From Rhodospirillaceae bacterium MC! (GTDB taxonomy: Bacteria > Pseudomonadota > Alphaproteobacteria > MC1): 64,000 nucleotides of DNA. Position numbers and translations under genes: made by a program. Numbering within the stretch: the stretch's first letter is position 1; each line of letters begins with the position of its first letter. The notes under the pieces were generated by a model that worked only from the letters and a program-made list of their open reading frames with translations, was not told where the DNA came from and did no database searches. Below are positions 56,021-64,000 of this stretch, piece by piece. The stretch is from positions 181,583 to 245,582 of the forward strand of contig NQOV01000007.1 of NCBI GenBank assembly GCA_002632265.1. The letters are read 5' to 3'.

Positions 56021-57555
56021 TGCAAATTCGTGCTGCAGAAGTTTCAGAAATTTTGAAACAGAATATTAAAAATTTTGGCGACAACATCGACGTTGCCGAA
56101 ATTGGACGCGTAATCTCGGTAGGTGATGGTATCGCTCGTGTTTACGGTCTTGAAAATGTAGAATCTGGTGAAATGGTTGAATTCCCAGGTGGAGTTTTGG
56201 GCATGGCTCAAAACTTGGAAGCTGATCATGTGGGTGTCGTGATTTTCGGTTTAGATAATAACATATCTGAAGGCGATATCGTGAAACGTACTGGTAAAGT
56301 GGTTTCTATTCCCGTTGGTAAAGGCATGCTTGGTCGTGTTGTTGATATCATGGGTAAACCAATCGATGGTAAAGGTCCTATTGCGGGTGATAGTGAACTT
56401 AAACCTGTTGAGGTTAAAGCTCCTGGTATTATGACTCGTAAAGGTGTACATGAACCAATGCAAACTGGTATTAAATCAATTGATGCTTTAATCCCAGTTG
56501 GTCGTGGTCAACGTGAGTTAATCATTGGCGATAGACAAACAGGTAAAACAGCTGTGGCGATTGATACTATTATCAATCAAAAAGCTATTAACGATCGTGC
56601 TAAGAGCGATAGTGAAAAATTATTCTGTATTTATGTTGCCGTTGGTCAAAAACGTTCAACAGTGGCTCAACTAGTACGTACACTAGAACGCCATGGTGCT
56701 TTAGAGTATTCTGTGATCGTTGCCGCTACTGCGTCAGATCCTGCTCCTGCTCAATTTATCGCTCCATTTGCTGGTGCTGCCATTGGTGAGTACTTCCGTG
56801 ATAACGGTATGCACGCTGTGATCTTCTATGATGATTTATCGAAACAAGCGGTTGCTTATCGTCAAATTTCATTACTACTTCGTCGTCCACCAGGTCGTGA
56901 AGCGTATCCAGGTGATGTATTCTATTTGCATAGTCGTTTACTAGAACGTGCTGCGAAATTGAATGAAAACTACGGTTCTGGTTCATTAACTGCCTTACCT
57001 ATCATTGAAACACAAGCGGGCGATGTATCAGCATACATTCCAACAAACGTGATTTCAATTACAGATGGTCAAATGTTCTTAGAAACAGAATTATTCTATA
57101 AAGGTATTCGTCCAGCTATTAACGTTGGTATCTCGGTATCTCGTGTGGGTGGTGCTGCTCAAACTAAAGCTATGAAAAAAGTAACAGGTTCATTAAAGCT
57201 AGATCTAGCTCAATATCGTGAACAAGCTGCCTTTGCTCAATTCGCTTCGGATCTTGATGCTTCTACTCGTGCCTTACTTGATAAGGGTGCAAGATTAACT
57301 CAATTACTAGTACAACCACAATATGCTCCAATTACATTGGAAAAACAAGTTGTATCTGTATACGCTGGTGTTAATGGTTATTTAAATAAAGTTCCTCTTA
57401 AAGACGTTGTACGTTTTGAGCATACATTATTTGATGATATCGAAGCTAACGGTGCGGAAATTTTAGAAAGCATTCGTGAAACACATGATTTCACAGAAGA
57501 AACAGAAGAAAAACTTAAAAAGTATTTAGGTAAATTCGTTGCTTCTTTTGCTTAA
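56020..57555 (+). CDS. atpA: ATP synthase subunit alpha
   Basis: This 511-residue protein, normal length, has the P-loop [11 protein letters not shown], the alpha-subunit [20 protein letters not shown]-type block (here [16 protein letters not shown]) and the signature [14 protein letters not shown]. It carries the non-catalytic nucleotide sites of F1. Strong bias to T-ending codons in this operon suggests high expression. Confidence 0.97.
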   Translation: MQIRAAEVSEILKQNIKNFGDNIDVAEIGRVISVGDGIARVYGLENVESGEMVEFPGGVLGMAQNLEADHVGVVIFGLDNNISEGDIVKRTGKVVSIPVGKGMLGRVVDIMGKPIDGKGPIAGDSELKPVEVKAPGIMTRKGVHEPMQTGIKSIDALIPVGRGQRELIIGDRQTGKTAVAIDTIINQKAINDRAKSDSEKLFCIYVAVGQKRSTVAQLVRTLERHGALEYSVIVAATASDPAPAQFIAPFAGAAIGEYFRDNGMHAVIFYDDLSKQAVAYRQISLLLRRPPGREAYPGDVFYLHSRLLERAAKLNENYGSGSLTALPIIETQAGDVSAYIPTNVISITDGQMFLETELFYKGIRPAINVGISVSRVGGAAQTKAMKKVTGSLKLDLAQYREQAAFAQFASDLDASTRALLDKGARLTQLLVQPQYAPITLEKQVVSVYAGVNGYLNKVPLKDVVRFEHTLFDDIEANGAEILESIRETHDFTEETEEKLKKYLGKFVASFA

Positions 57556-57587
57556 TTTATAACTATTTTGATTTAAGGTGAGATAAA

Positions 57588-58490
57588 ATGCCTAATCTAA
57601 AAGCATTGAAAAACCGAATCACAAGTGTAAAATCTACAGTTAAGATTACAAGTGCGATGAAAATGGTTGCTGCTGCTCGTTTGCGTAAAGCACAAGAAGC
57701 CGTACAAATTTCTCGCCCTTATCTTACCGAAATGGAAGAAATTGTGGGTAACCTTGCATTATCTATGCAAGGTAACAGATCCGAAGAGGAAACCCCAGAA
57801 CTTCTTGCAGGTAGAAGTGATGAGAAAGTAGCTTTACTCATTATTGTATCGTCAGATCGTGGCTTATGCGGTGGTTTGAATGGTAATATAATGCGTATGC
57901 TAAAAATTCGTGTGGATGAATTAACAGCAAAAGGCGTAGAAAGTAAGTTTTTATGTATTGGTCGTAAGGGAGTTCAGCTTATAAATTCTCGTTTTGGTTC
58001 TGATAAAATTATCTCTCATGTGGATTCGTCTACTAAAGAGGGTGTTTCTTTAGAATTAGCACAAGAACAAGCTAAACTAGCGGTATCAATGTTTAAAAAA
58101 GGCGAAGTGGATAGAGTTGAAATTTTTACAACCATATTCCAATCGGCTTTAACGCAAACTTCTACAAATATATCGTTAATTCCTGTGGATATGACCGCAG
58201 ATGTTAAAGGTAATGAACGTCCTTTAGAAACCGAAGACTCTTATACATATGAGCCTAGTACTCCGGAACTTCTAAACACGTTATTACCGAAAAACGTAGA
58301 AGCACAAGTTTTACGTAGTATGTTAGAATCTTTCGCATCCGAACAAGGTGCAAGAATGACAGCTATGGATAATGCTACAAATAACGCTCGTGATTTAATC
58401 GACAGATTAACACTACAATACAATAATACACGTCAGTCTATTATTACAAGTGAGTTAATTGAGATTATTTCTGGTGCGGAAGCAGTTTAA
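57588..58490 (+). CDS. atpG: ATP synthase subunit gamma
   Basis: The 300-residue central-stalk subunit starts MPNLKALKNRITSVKSTVKI followed by TSAMKMVAAARLR. It contains SSDRGLCGGLNGN and ends with the helix MDNATNNARDLIDRLTLQYN. It rotates within the alpha3beta3 ring. It lies 32 nt after atpA and 96 nt before atpD. Confidence 0.96.
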   Translation: MPNLKALKNRITSVKSTVKITSAMKMVAAARLRKAQEAVQISRPYLTEMEEIVGNLALSMQGNRSEEETPELLAGRSDEKVALLIIVSSDRGLCGGLNGNIMRMLKIRVDELTAKGVESKFLCIGRKGVQLINSRFGSDKIISHVDSSTKEGVSLELAQEQAKLAVSMFKKGEVDRVEIFTTIFQSALTQTSTNISLIPVDMTADVKGNERPLETEDSYTYEPSTPELLNTLLPKNVEAQVLRSMLESFASEQGARMTAMDNATNNARDLIDRLTLQYNNTRQSIITSELIEIISGAEAV

Positions 58491-58547
58491 TTAATAATAT
58501 CTTTAAATTTAAATTATGTAATTTCCATTATTATGTTTAACAGATAA

Positions 58548-59996
<1,449 letters not shown>

Positions 59997-60021
59997 TTTC
60001 ATAGGATCAAGGGAGCTTATA

Positions 60022-60426
60022 ATGGGACAGTTTAAATGTCGTGTAGTATCGCCTAAGGCTGTATTAGTTGACGATGAATACGAAATGGTAGTAGTGCCAG
60101 GTTCTGAAGGCGACTTATCGGCTGAAGAAGGTTCTTCTCCACTCTTAACTTCTCTGCGTCCTGGTATGATTGAACTATATAAAGGCGGTAAGGTTTCCGA
60201 ACGTTACATGACTTACGATGGTTTTTGTGAGGTTTCGCCTGTTTCTTGCGTTATAACTTGTGATCAACTTACTCCAGTAAGTGAAATCAAAACCGCAGAA
60301 ATGGCAAGCCTACAAGCATCAGCTTCTGACACTCTAAGTACTAGTGATGTAGAATCAGAAGAATATGCTAAAGCAGAAAATGATTACTTATATGCAGAAA
60401 TCGCACAATATGCACTTACTTTGTAA
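60022..60426 (+). CDS. atpC: ATP synthase subunit epsilon
   Basis: This 134-residue F1 epsilon subunit begins FKCRVVSPKAVLVDDEYEMV. The beta-sandwich motif is slightly altered: the usual GDxGVLPxH region reads GSEGDLSAEEGSSPLLTSLR. The C-terminal helices are present (ENDYLYAEIAQYAL). It regulates ATP hydrolysis. Last gene of the operon; a terminator follows. The c, a and b subunits of F0 are elsewhere. Confidence 0.88.
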   Translation: MGQFKCRVVSPKAVLVDDEYEMVVVPGSEGDLSAEEGSSPLLTSLRPGMIELYKGGKVSERYMTYDGFCEVSPVSCVITCDQLTPVSEIKTAEMASLQASASDTLSTSDVESEEYAKAENDYLYAEIAQYALTL

Positions 60427-60464
60427 GTTAGTACATATATACTTAAATAATACTTAAGTACCAT

Positions 60465-60500
60465 AAAAAAGGTAAGACTTCCGAGTCTTACCTTTTTTTT
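60465..60500 (+). terminator. Terminator of the ATP synthase operon
   Basis: AAAAAAGGTAAGACT pairs with AGTCTTACCTTTTTT over a 4-nt loop, followed by further T residues; it lies 38 nt after the atpC stop. Confidence 0.9.
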
Positions 60501-60531
60501 ATATTCTTTTACATATCCCTTTAGTTTATAC

Positions 60532-60560
60532 TTGGCAGCGTATTTTTATATTGTTATAAT
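60532..60560 (+). promoter_or_regulatory. Promoter of the solitary ankyrin lipoprotein gene
   Basis: TTGGCA (60532-60537), 17 nt, TATAAT (60555-60560), 40 nt before the start. Confidence 0.65.
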
Positions 60561-60600
60561 CTTACACAATAACAAATAACTCCTTAAGGAACATATCCCC

Positions 60601-61173
60601 ATGAAAAAACTACTATCAACACTTGGATGTTTAACATTGGGAATGATCCTATTAACCAGTTGTAACCATGTCCGTGCAACAGACCCTTTTATAAGTGCTC
60701 TCAACATGCAAAATATGACGGCAAGTAAACTTGAAAGAGCCATAAAAGACGGTATTAATGTTAACTATGTGGATGATTCGAATTTCACACCAATAATGTA
60801 TCTTGTTCAAGCAAATAAGCCCAATTTAAAAGTAATAGAAGTATTATTAAAACATGGTGCTAATATTAACGCCATTAGTACTTCAATGATGTCGCCACTA
60901 ATGCAAGCCTTATTCATGGGATATCATGTTAAGACAGCAGAACTGTTAATAAATCATGGTGCCGATGTAAATATAAAAGATGATTCTGGTTATACTGCAT
61001 TTAGATATGCTCATATTTATAATAATGATTTCAAAATGTCAGAAATGCTCTTAAAACACGGTAGCAAACCCACTGCCGAAGATTTAGAATATCTTAAAGA
61101 GACATGCGACGAACCTAGCAGTAAATGTAGCATGAACAAGCTTCAAGATCTCATTGATAAATATAACAACTAA
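60601..61173 (+). CDS. Solitary ankyrin-repeat lipoprotein
   Basis: The 190-residue lipoprotein has signal MKKLLSTLGCLTLGMILLTS with lipidation at Cys21 (LLTSC). It shares the N-cap pattern of the large array in degenerate form (FISALNMQNMTASKLERAIK). Three to four repeats follow (NLKVIEVLLKHGANINAI, VKTAELLINHGADVNIKD), and a related C-cap (KPTAEDLEYLKETC...LIDKYNN) closes it. It is about 23 kb from the array, so the family is dispersed as well as clustered. AAGGA precedes the start. Confidence 0.87.
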   Translation: MKKLLSTLGCLTLGMILLTSCNHVRATDPFISALNMQNMTASKLERAIKDGINVNYVDDSNFTPIMYLVQANKPNLKVIEVLLKHGANINAISTSMMSPLMQALFMGYHVKTAELLINHGADVNIKDDSGYTAFRYAHIYNNDFKMSEMLLKHGSKPTAEDLEYLKETCDEPSSKCSMNKLQDLIDKYNN

Positions 61174-61226
61174 AAATAAAACCATACCTTTTTTTTACTT
61201 TTCACAGCCCTTTTGTTTTATTTTTG

Positions 61227-61255
61227 TTGATTTTATATGATATATACTTTATAAT
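61227..61255 (+). promoter_or_regulatory. Promoter of map
   Basis: TTGATT (61227-61232), 17 nt, TATAAT (61250-61255), 57 nt before ATG 61313. Confidence 0.6.
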
Positions 61256-61312
61256 ATATAAATAACTAACTTTATAATAAAGTTGCTTTAAACATCTGTG
61301 AAAGAATATAAA

Positions 61313-62098
61313 ATGGCGGTAATACACAAAAACCCTGAAGAATGGCATAAAATGAGAGTGGCGGGTAAGCTTGCGTCTCAAGTGTTGGATTACATAACTG
61401 AATACGTACAAGTGGGCGTTACTACAGATTATTTAAATGACTTATGTGAAAAATTCATTCGTGATCATGACGCTATCCCTGCTCCTTTGGGATATCGTGG
61501 TTATCCGAAAGCCACATGTATTTCGGTGAATCATGTGGTTTGTCATGGGATACCGTCCGATAAAAAGCTAAAAAATGGCGATATTTTAAACATTGATATC
61601 ACAGTAATAAAAGATGAATGGTACGGCGATACCAGTCGCATGTTTGCGGTGGGCGATAAAATATCAGTTAAAGCCAAACGCATAATCGATATTGCCTTTG
61701 ATTCCATGTGGGCAGGTATCAACACCATTAAAGACGGCACAACCTTGGGCGATGTGGGCCATGCCATTCAAAGCTACGCCGAACAACAGGGCTGTTCTGC
61801 GGTACGTGATTTCTGCGGTCATGAAATAGGCAACATGTTCCATGGGGATCTTCAAGTGGTAAACTACGGCACACCAGGTCAAGGTGCTGTCTTAAAAGAG
61901 GGGATGTTTCTAACGGTTGAACCCATGGTAAACTTGGGGAAATTTGATGTGCGTGTGCTATCAGATAAATGGACCGCCATCACAAAAGATAGATCATTAT
62001 CAGCTCAATTCGAACACACATTAGCAGTTACTCAAGACGGCTTTGAGATTTTCACAAAATCATTAGCTGGATTAGATCGCCCTATCTGGAATAAATAA
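61313..62098 (+). CDS. map: Methionine aminopeptidase, type I
   Basis: This 261-residue metalloenzyme has the five metal ligands in the expected blocks: NIDITVIKDEWYGDTSRMF (two Asp), FCGHEIGNMFHGDL (His), TVEPMVNLG (Glu) and SAQFEHTLAVT (Glu). It also has the substrate His in VVCHGIP. It removes the initiator methionine. The start is taken as ATG 61313; the in-frame GTG 61298 adds only five residues without a better ribosome-binding site. radC follows after 5 nt. Confidence 0.95.
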   Translation: MAVIHKNPEEWHKMRVAGKLASQVLDYITEYVQVGVTTDYLNDLCEKFIRDHDAIPAPLGYRGYPKATCISVNHVVCHGIPSDKKLKNGDILNIDITVIKDEWYGDTSRMFAVGDKISVKAKRIIDIAFDSMWAGINTIKDGTTLGDVGHAIQSYAEQQGCSAVRDFCGHEIGNMFHGDLQVVNYGTPGQGAVLKEGMFLTVEPMVNLGKFDVRVLSDKWTAITKDRSLSAQFEHTLAVTQDGFEIFTKSLAGLDRPIWNK

Positions 62099-62103
62099 CC
62101 ACC

Positions 62104-62811
62104 ATGACCGAGAAGCCCATAACCAAGACTTCCCCCAACGGACAACACGCAGGACACAGACAACGTTTACGCTCTCGCTTTTTAAAAGGAGGCTTAAGTG
62201 CAGTTGCCGATTATGAACTTCTCGAATTAATTCTCTTCACCGCCATTCCAAGGGGCGACGCTAAACCTCTAGCTAAGGAATTGTTAAATAAGTTTAAAAC
62301 CATAAACAATGTTCTAAATGCCGATGAAACATCATTGCTAAAAATTAAAAATGTCGGTTTATCCATAGTTACCACCTTAAAGCTTTTTAAGGAAGTATCT
62401 TCCTATGTCGCCTATGAAAACATCAACAAAAAGCAAACCATTTTCACCACATGGGGGCAAATCCTAGATTATGCCAAGCACACCATGGCTTACCTTTCCC
62501 ACGAAGAATTCCGCATTTTATTCATTGATCCCAATAACAAACTCATAGACGAAGAAGTAATCGAAAAAGGCGATAGTTTTAGCGTTCACATTTATCCAAG
62601 AAAAGTAGTCCAAAAGGCTCTAGAAAACAGTGCCACCGCCCTAATCCTCATCCACAATCACCCAGCAGGCGACACAACTCCATCTACAGAAGACATCCAA
62701 CTCACCACCCACATAACCAACGCCCTAGAACCCCTAGACATAATAATCCACGACCACATAATAGTAGCCCAACAAAAACATTTCTCCTTTAAATCCGCAG
62801 GATTGTTATAA
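62104..62811 (+). CDS. radC: RadC-family JAB-domain protein
   Basis: This 235-residue protein has an N-terminal helix-hairpin-helix-like region (about 20-90) with the start GHRQRLRSRFLKGG. A JAMM metalloprotease-like domain carries HNHPAGDTTPSTED (about 180-193). Despite the historical name, the role in DNA repair is doubtful and the true function is unsettled. It is co-transcribed with map. Confidence 0.9.
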   Translation: MTEKPITKTSPNGQHAGHRQRLRSRFLKGGLSAVADYELLELILFTAIPRGDAKPLAKELLNKFKTINNVLNADETSLLKIKNVGLSIVTTLKLFKEVSSYVAYENINKKQTIFTTWGQILDYAKHTMAYLSHEEFRILFIDPNNKLIDEEVIEKGDSFSVHIYPRKVVQKALENSATALILIHNHPAGDTTPSTEDIQLTTHITNALEPLDIIIHDHIIVAQQKHFSFKSAGLL

Positions 62812-62826
62812 TAACAAAACCCGTAT

Positions 62827-62872
62827 AAAGTTATCCGCCTTAACCATATTGATTAAGACGGATAACTTTTAT
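62827..62872. terminator. Terminator between radC and the PH-domain gene
   Basis: AAAGTTATCCGCCTTAA (62827-62843) pairs with TTAAGACGGATAACTTT (62853-62869) with one mismatch. A and T runs on both sides allow it to serve both converging genes. Confidence 0.75.
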
Positions 62873-62898
62873 ATAATATTAGCTTGCTATCTAGAATA

Positions 62899-63612
62899 TT
62901 AAGCTACATTTTGCATATTATCTTGGGCTGTTTTGGATTGGGGTTGGGGTTGGGGTTGAGTTTGGTGGTTTGCTGGGTGGTTGGCGAGGATTTCTTTTAT
63001 GCTTTTGGCGACGTCGTCTTCGTTGAGTTTGTCGGAGATTTCGGCGTGTTTGTTGATGATGTTGGTTATGTGGATATCTTCGCTGTTTGTCAGTTTATCG
63101 GATACGAAGCCTTGAGCATTCTTGCTTTTTTCTAGGATTTCTTCTGATTTACTAGCGTTGGCGACGATTTTATTACCGAGGATTAAAGCGTCGATATAAG
63201 ATATATAATCCCTGTTATAACTCACATCATGAATACGGTATATATTCTTGTTATTCATGAATATATTGATAGTCTGTCCACTTAATAGGCTGTTTGAGAT
63301 CGTCATTCTGGCGATTCGTGATAAATAGATGAACTTTACAGGATTAGGACTGTTACGAGAGAGTAAAATGATCTTTTTATTGGTAACTAAGCGTTTATTA
63401 TAGATTTTTATTGCCAACATCCATGAACATATGGCGATATATCCCACAGAAACCAAGGCCCTTAATATTTCTCTTTGGTTTCTCATCAGGTATAACAATA
63501 GGAAAAATAGCATGGATTGTCCTAGAATAATCATTATCCATGAGCGGAAGGTCTTATTAATTTTAAGTTGAATTTCCTCATCTTCTTGTAAGAAGGTTTT
63601 TAGCGAAACCAT
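62899..63612 (-). CDS. Membrane protein with bacterial PH-like domain
   Basis: The 237-residue protein has two transmembrane helices (about 25-43 and 50-67). A bPH_2-like domain follows (about 73-145), recognisable by RLVTNKKIILL, then FIYLSRIARMTISNSLLSGQ and a final YIDAL helix. The C-terminal ~90 residues are polar and end in a Gln/Pro low-complexity tail (QTQPQPQPQSK). Such proteins are widespread with unknown function. The start lies 3 nt after the stop of the GH77 gene, so they form an operon. Confidence 0.6.
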   Translation of the reverse strand: MVSLKTFLQEDEEIQLKINKTFRSWIMIILGQSMLFFLLLYLMRNQREILRALVSVGYIAICSWMLAIKIYNKRLVTNKKIILLSRNSPNPVKFIYLSRIARMTISNSLLSGQTINIFMNNKNIYRIHDVSYNRDYISYIDALILGNKIVANASKSEEILEKSKNAQGFVSDKLTNSEDIHITNIINKHAEISDKLNEDDVAKSIKEILANHPANHQTQPQPQPQSKTAQDNMQNVA

Positions 63613-63615
63613 GAT

Positions 63616-64000
63616 TTAAGCAACCTTTTTAATATCAAGACTATTACGTTTTTCTTTTTTCATAATCTCTTCGATGTTAACAAGCATATCTTTGAGCTGT
63701 TTATCTTCAATATCTATTTTAATACTCCAATTCTGATATTCTGTCGTAGTTGAAGGGATATTAATGGGATCATATGTTAGCATGATATCATTGAGATTCA
63801 CCATATTTAATAGGGATGAACTTTTGGCAATAAAGCGTTGAGTTGCTAAAGTTAGATTTTCCATATTTTGGCTATGGCTTAAGGGTTTATGTTCCTTATT
63901 TTGCTCTTGATCCATGCTGATTTTAATATTCTGATCGTTAAGAGCGTCTAAAATAAGTTTTCTATCTTGATGGCGTTGTTCTTCTTTTTCCATGAGATCG
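63616..64000 (-). CDS. malQ: 4-alpha-glucanotransferase (GH77, MalQ), C-terminal part
   Basis: The frame enters from the right edge of the window and shows about 128 C-terminal residues. RHQDRKLILDALN, then FIAKSSSLLNMVNLNDIMLT and INIPSTTTEYQNWSIKI, match the C-terminal end of GH77 amylomaltases (typically ...QLEDLLG...VNLPGTTDEYPNW). The catalytic domain must lie beyond the window. The ATG at 63993 is internal to the longer frame, so a small stand-alone gene is unlikely. It would transfer glucan segments in glycogen or maltodextrin metabolism. Confidence 0.7.
   Translation of the reverse strand, partial: DLMEKEEQRHQDRKLILDALNDQNIKISMDQEQNKEHKPLSHSQNMENLTLATQRFIAKSSSLLNMVNLNDIMLTYDPINIPSTTTEYQNWSIKIDIEDKQLKDMLVNIEEIMKKEKRNSLDIKKVA

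Overview
The window reads as chromosomal DNA of an AT-rich alphaproteobacterium, probably a host-associated lineage with a modest genome. Markers are a lipoyl domain at the N-terminus of the pyruvate dehydrogenase E1-beta, an ISC cluster iscS-iscU-iscA-hscB, Hda, a DivL-like PAS protein, the atpHAGDC order and rpmH-rnpA-yidD-yidC. A large set of secreted ankyrin-repeat proteins also points to a Holosporales/Rickettsiales-like or gut alphaproteobacterium. The taxon itself is inference; no rRNA gene lies in the window.

Layout. 1-10.4 kb: end of an unknown gene, a 6S-like RNA, a DUF2066 protein, hda, the ISC operon, tldD, an RpiR-type regulator, glyoxalase II, a methyltransferase-like protein and chorismate mutase. 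10.6-16.5 kb: a YagU-like membrane protein, two tRNA-Glu genes, a disordered coiled-coil protein behind a sigma-54-like promoter, and the rpmH-rnpA-yidD-yidC block. 16.5-23.9 kb: four tandem MFS permeases of the LacY family on the minus strand, each with its own copy of one promoter and 5' inverted repeat. 24.7-28.2 kb: a Sel1/TPR lipoprotein and an ABC-F ATPase. 28.2-37.9 kb: ten consecutive ankyrin-repeat genes with signal peptides or lipoboxes, all plus strand. 37.9-39.3 kb: a KAP P-loop NTPase. 39.7-45.6 kb: pdhA, a fused E1-beta/E2 gene, lpd and lipA. 45.5-50.1 kb: a family of small membrane proteins and a DivL-like protein without the phospho-acceptor histidine. 50.2-55.2 kb: ubiG, a FabK/NMO-type flavoenzyme, a nucleotidyltransferase, grpE, ruvC and an rluB-type gene. 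55.4-60.4 kb: the F1 ATP synthase operon. 60.6-64 kb: a solitary ankyrin lipoprotein, map, radC, a PH-domain membrane protein and the C-terminal part of a GH77 4-alpha-glucanotransferase running off the edge.

What stands out. (1) A structured repeat family sits directly behind stop codons (iscS, tldD, permease 3, lpd, the 299-residue membrane protein, the FabK-like gene). It lies in the same orientation relative to the upstream gene each time, with core GGCTAAGGTAAACATG and stems that covary between copies. (2) E1-beta and E2 of pyruvate dehydrogenase form one chain with a single lipoyl domain. (3) The ankyrin proteins share matching N- and C-terminal caps and a 34-residue repeat, and are actively duplicating. 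(4) The permease array keeps the LacY fold signatures but not the LacY sugar and proton residues, and shares one regulatory region. Housekeeping genes look intact; expansion is confined to the permease, ankyrin and small membrane-protein families and to short intergenic repeats.
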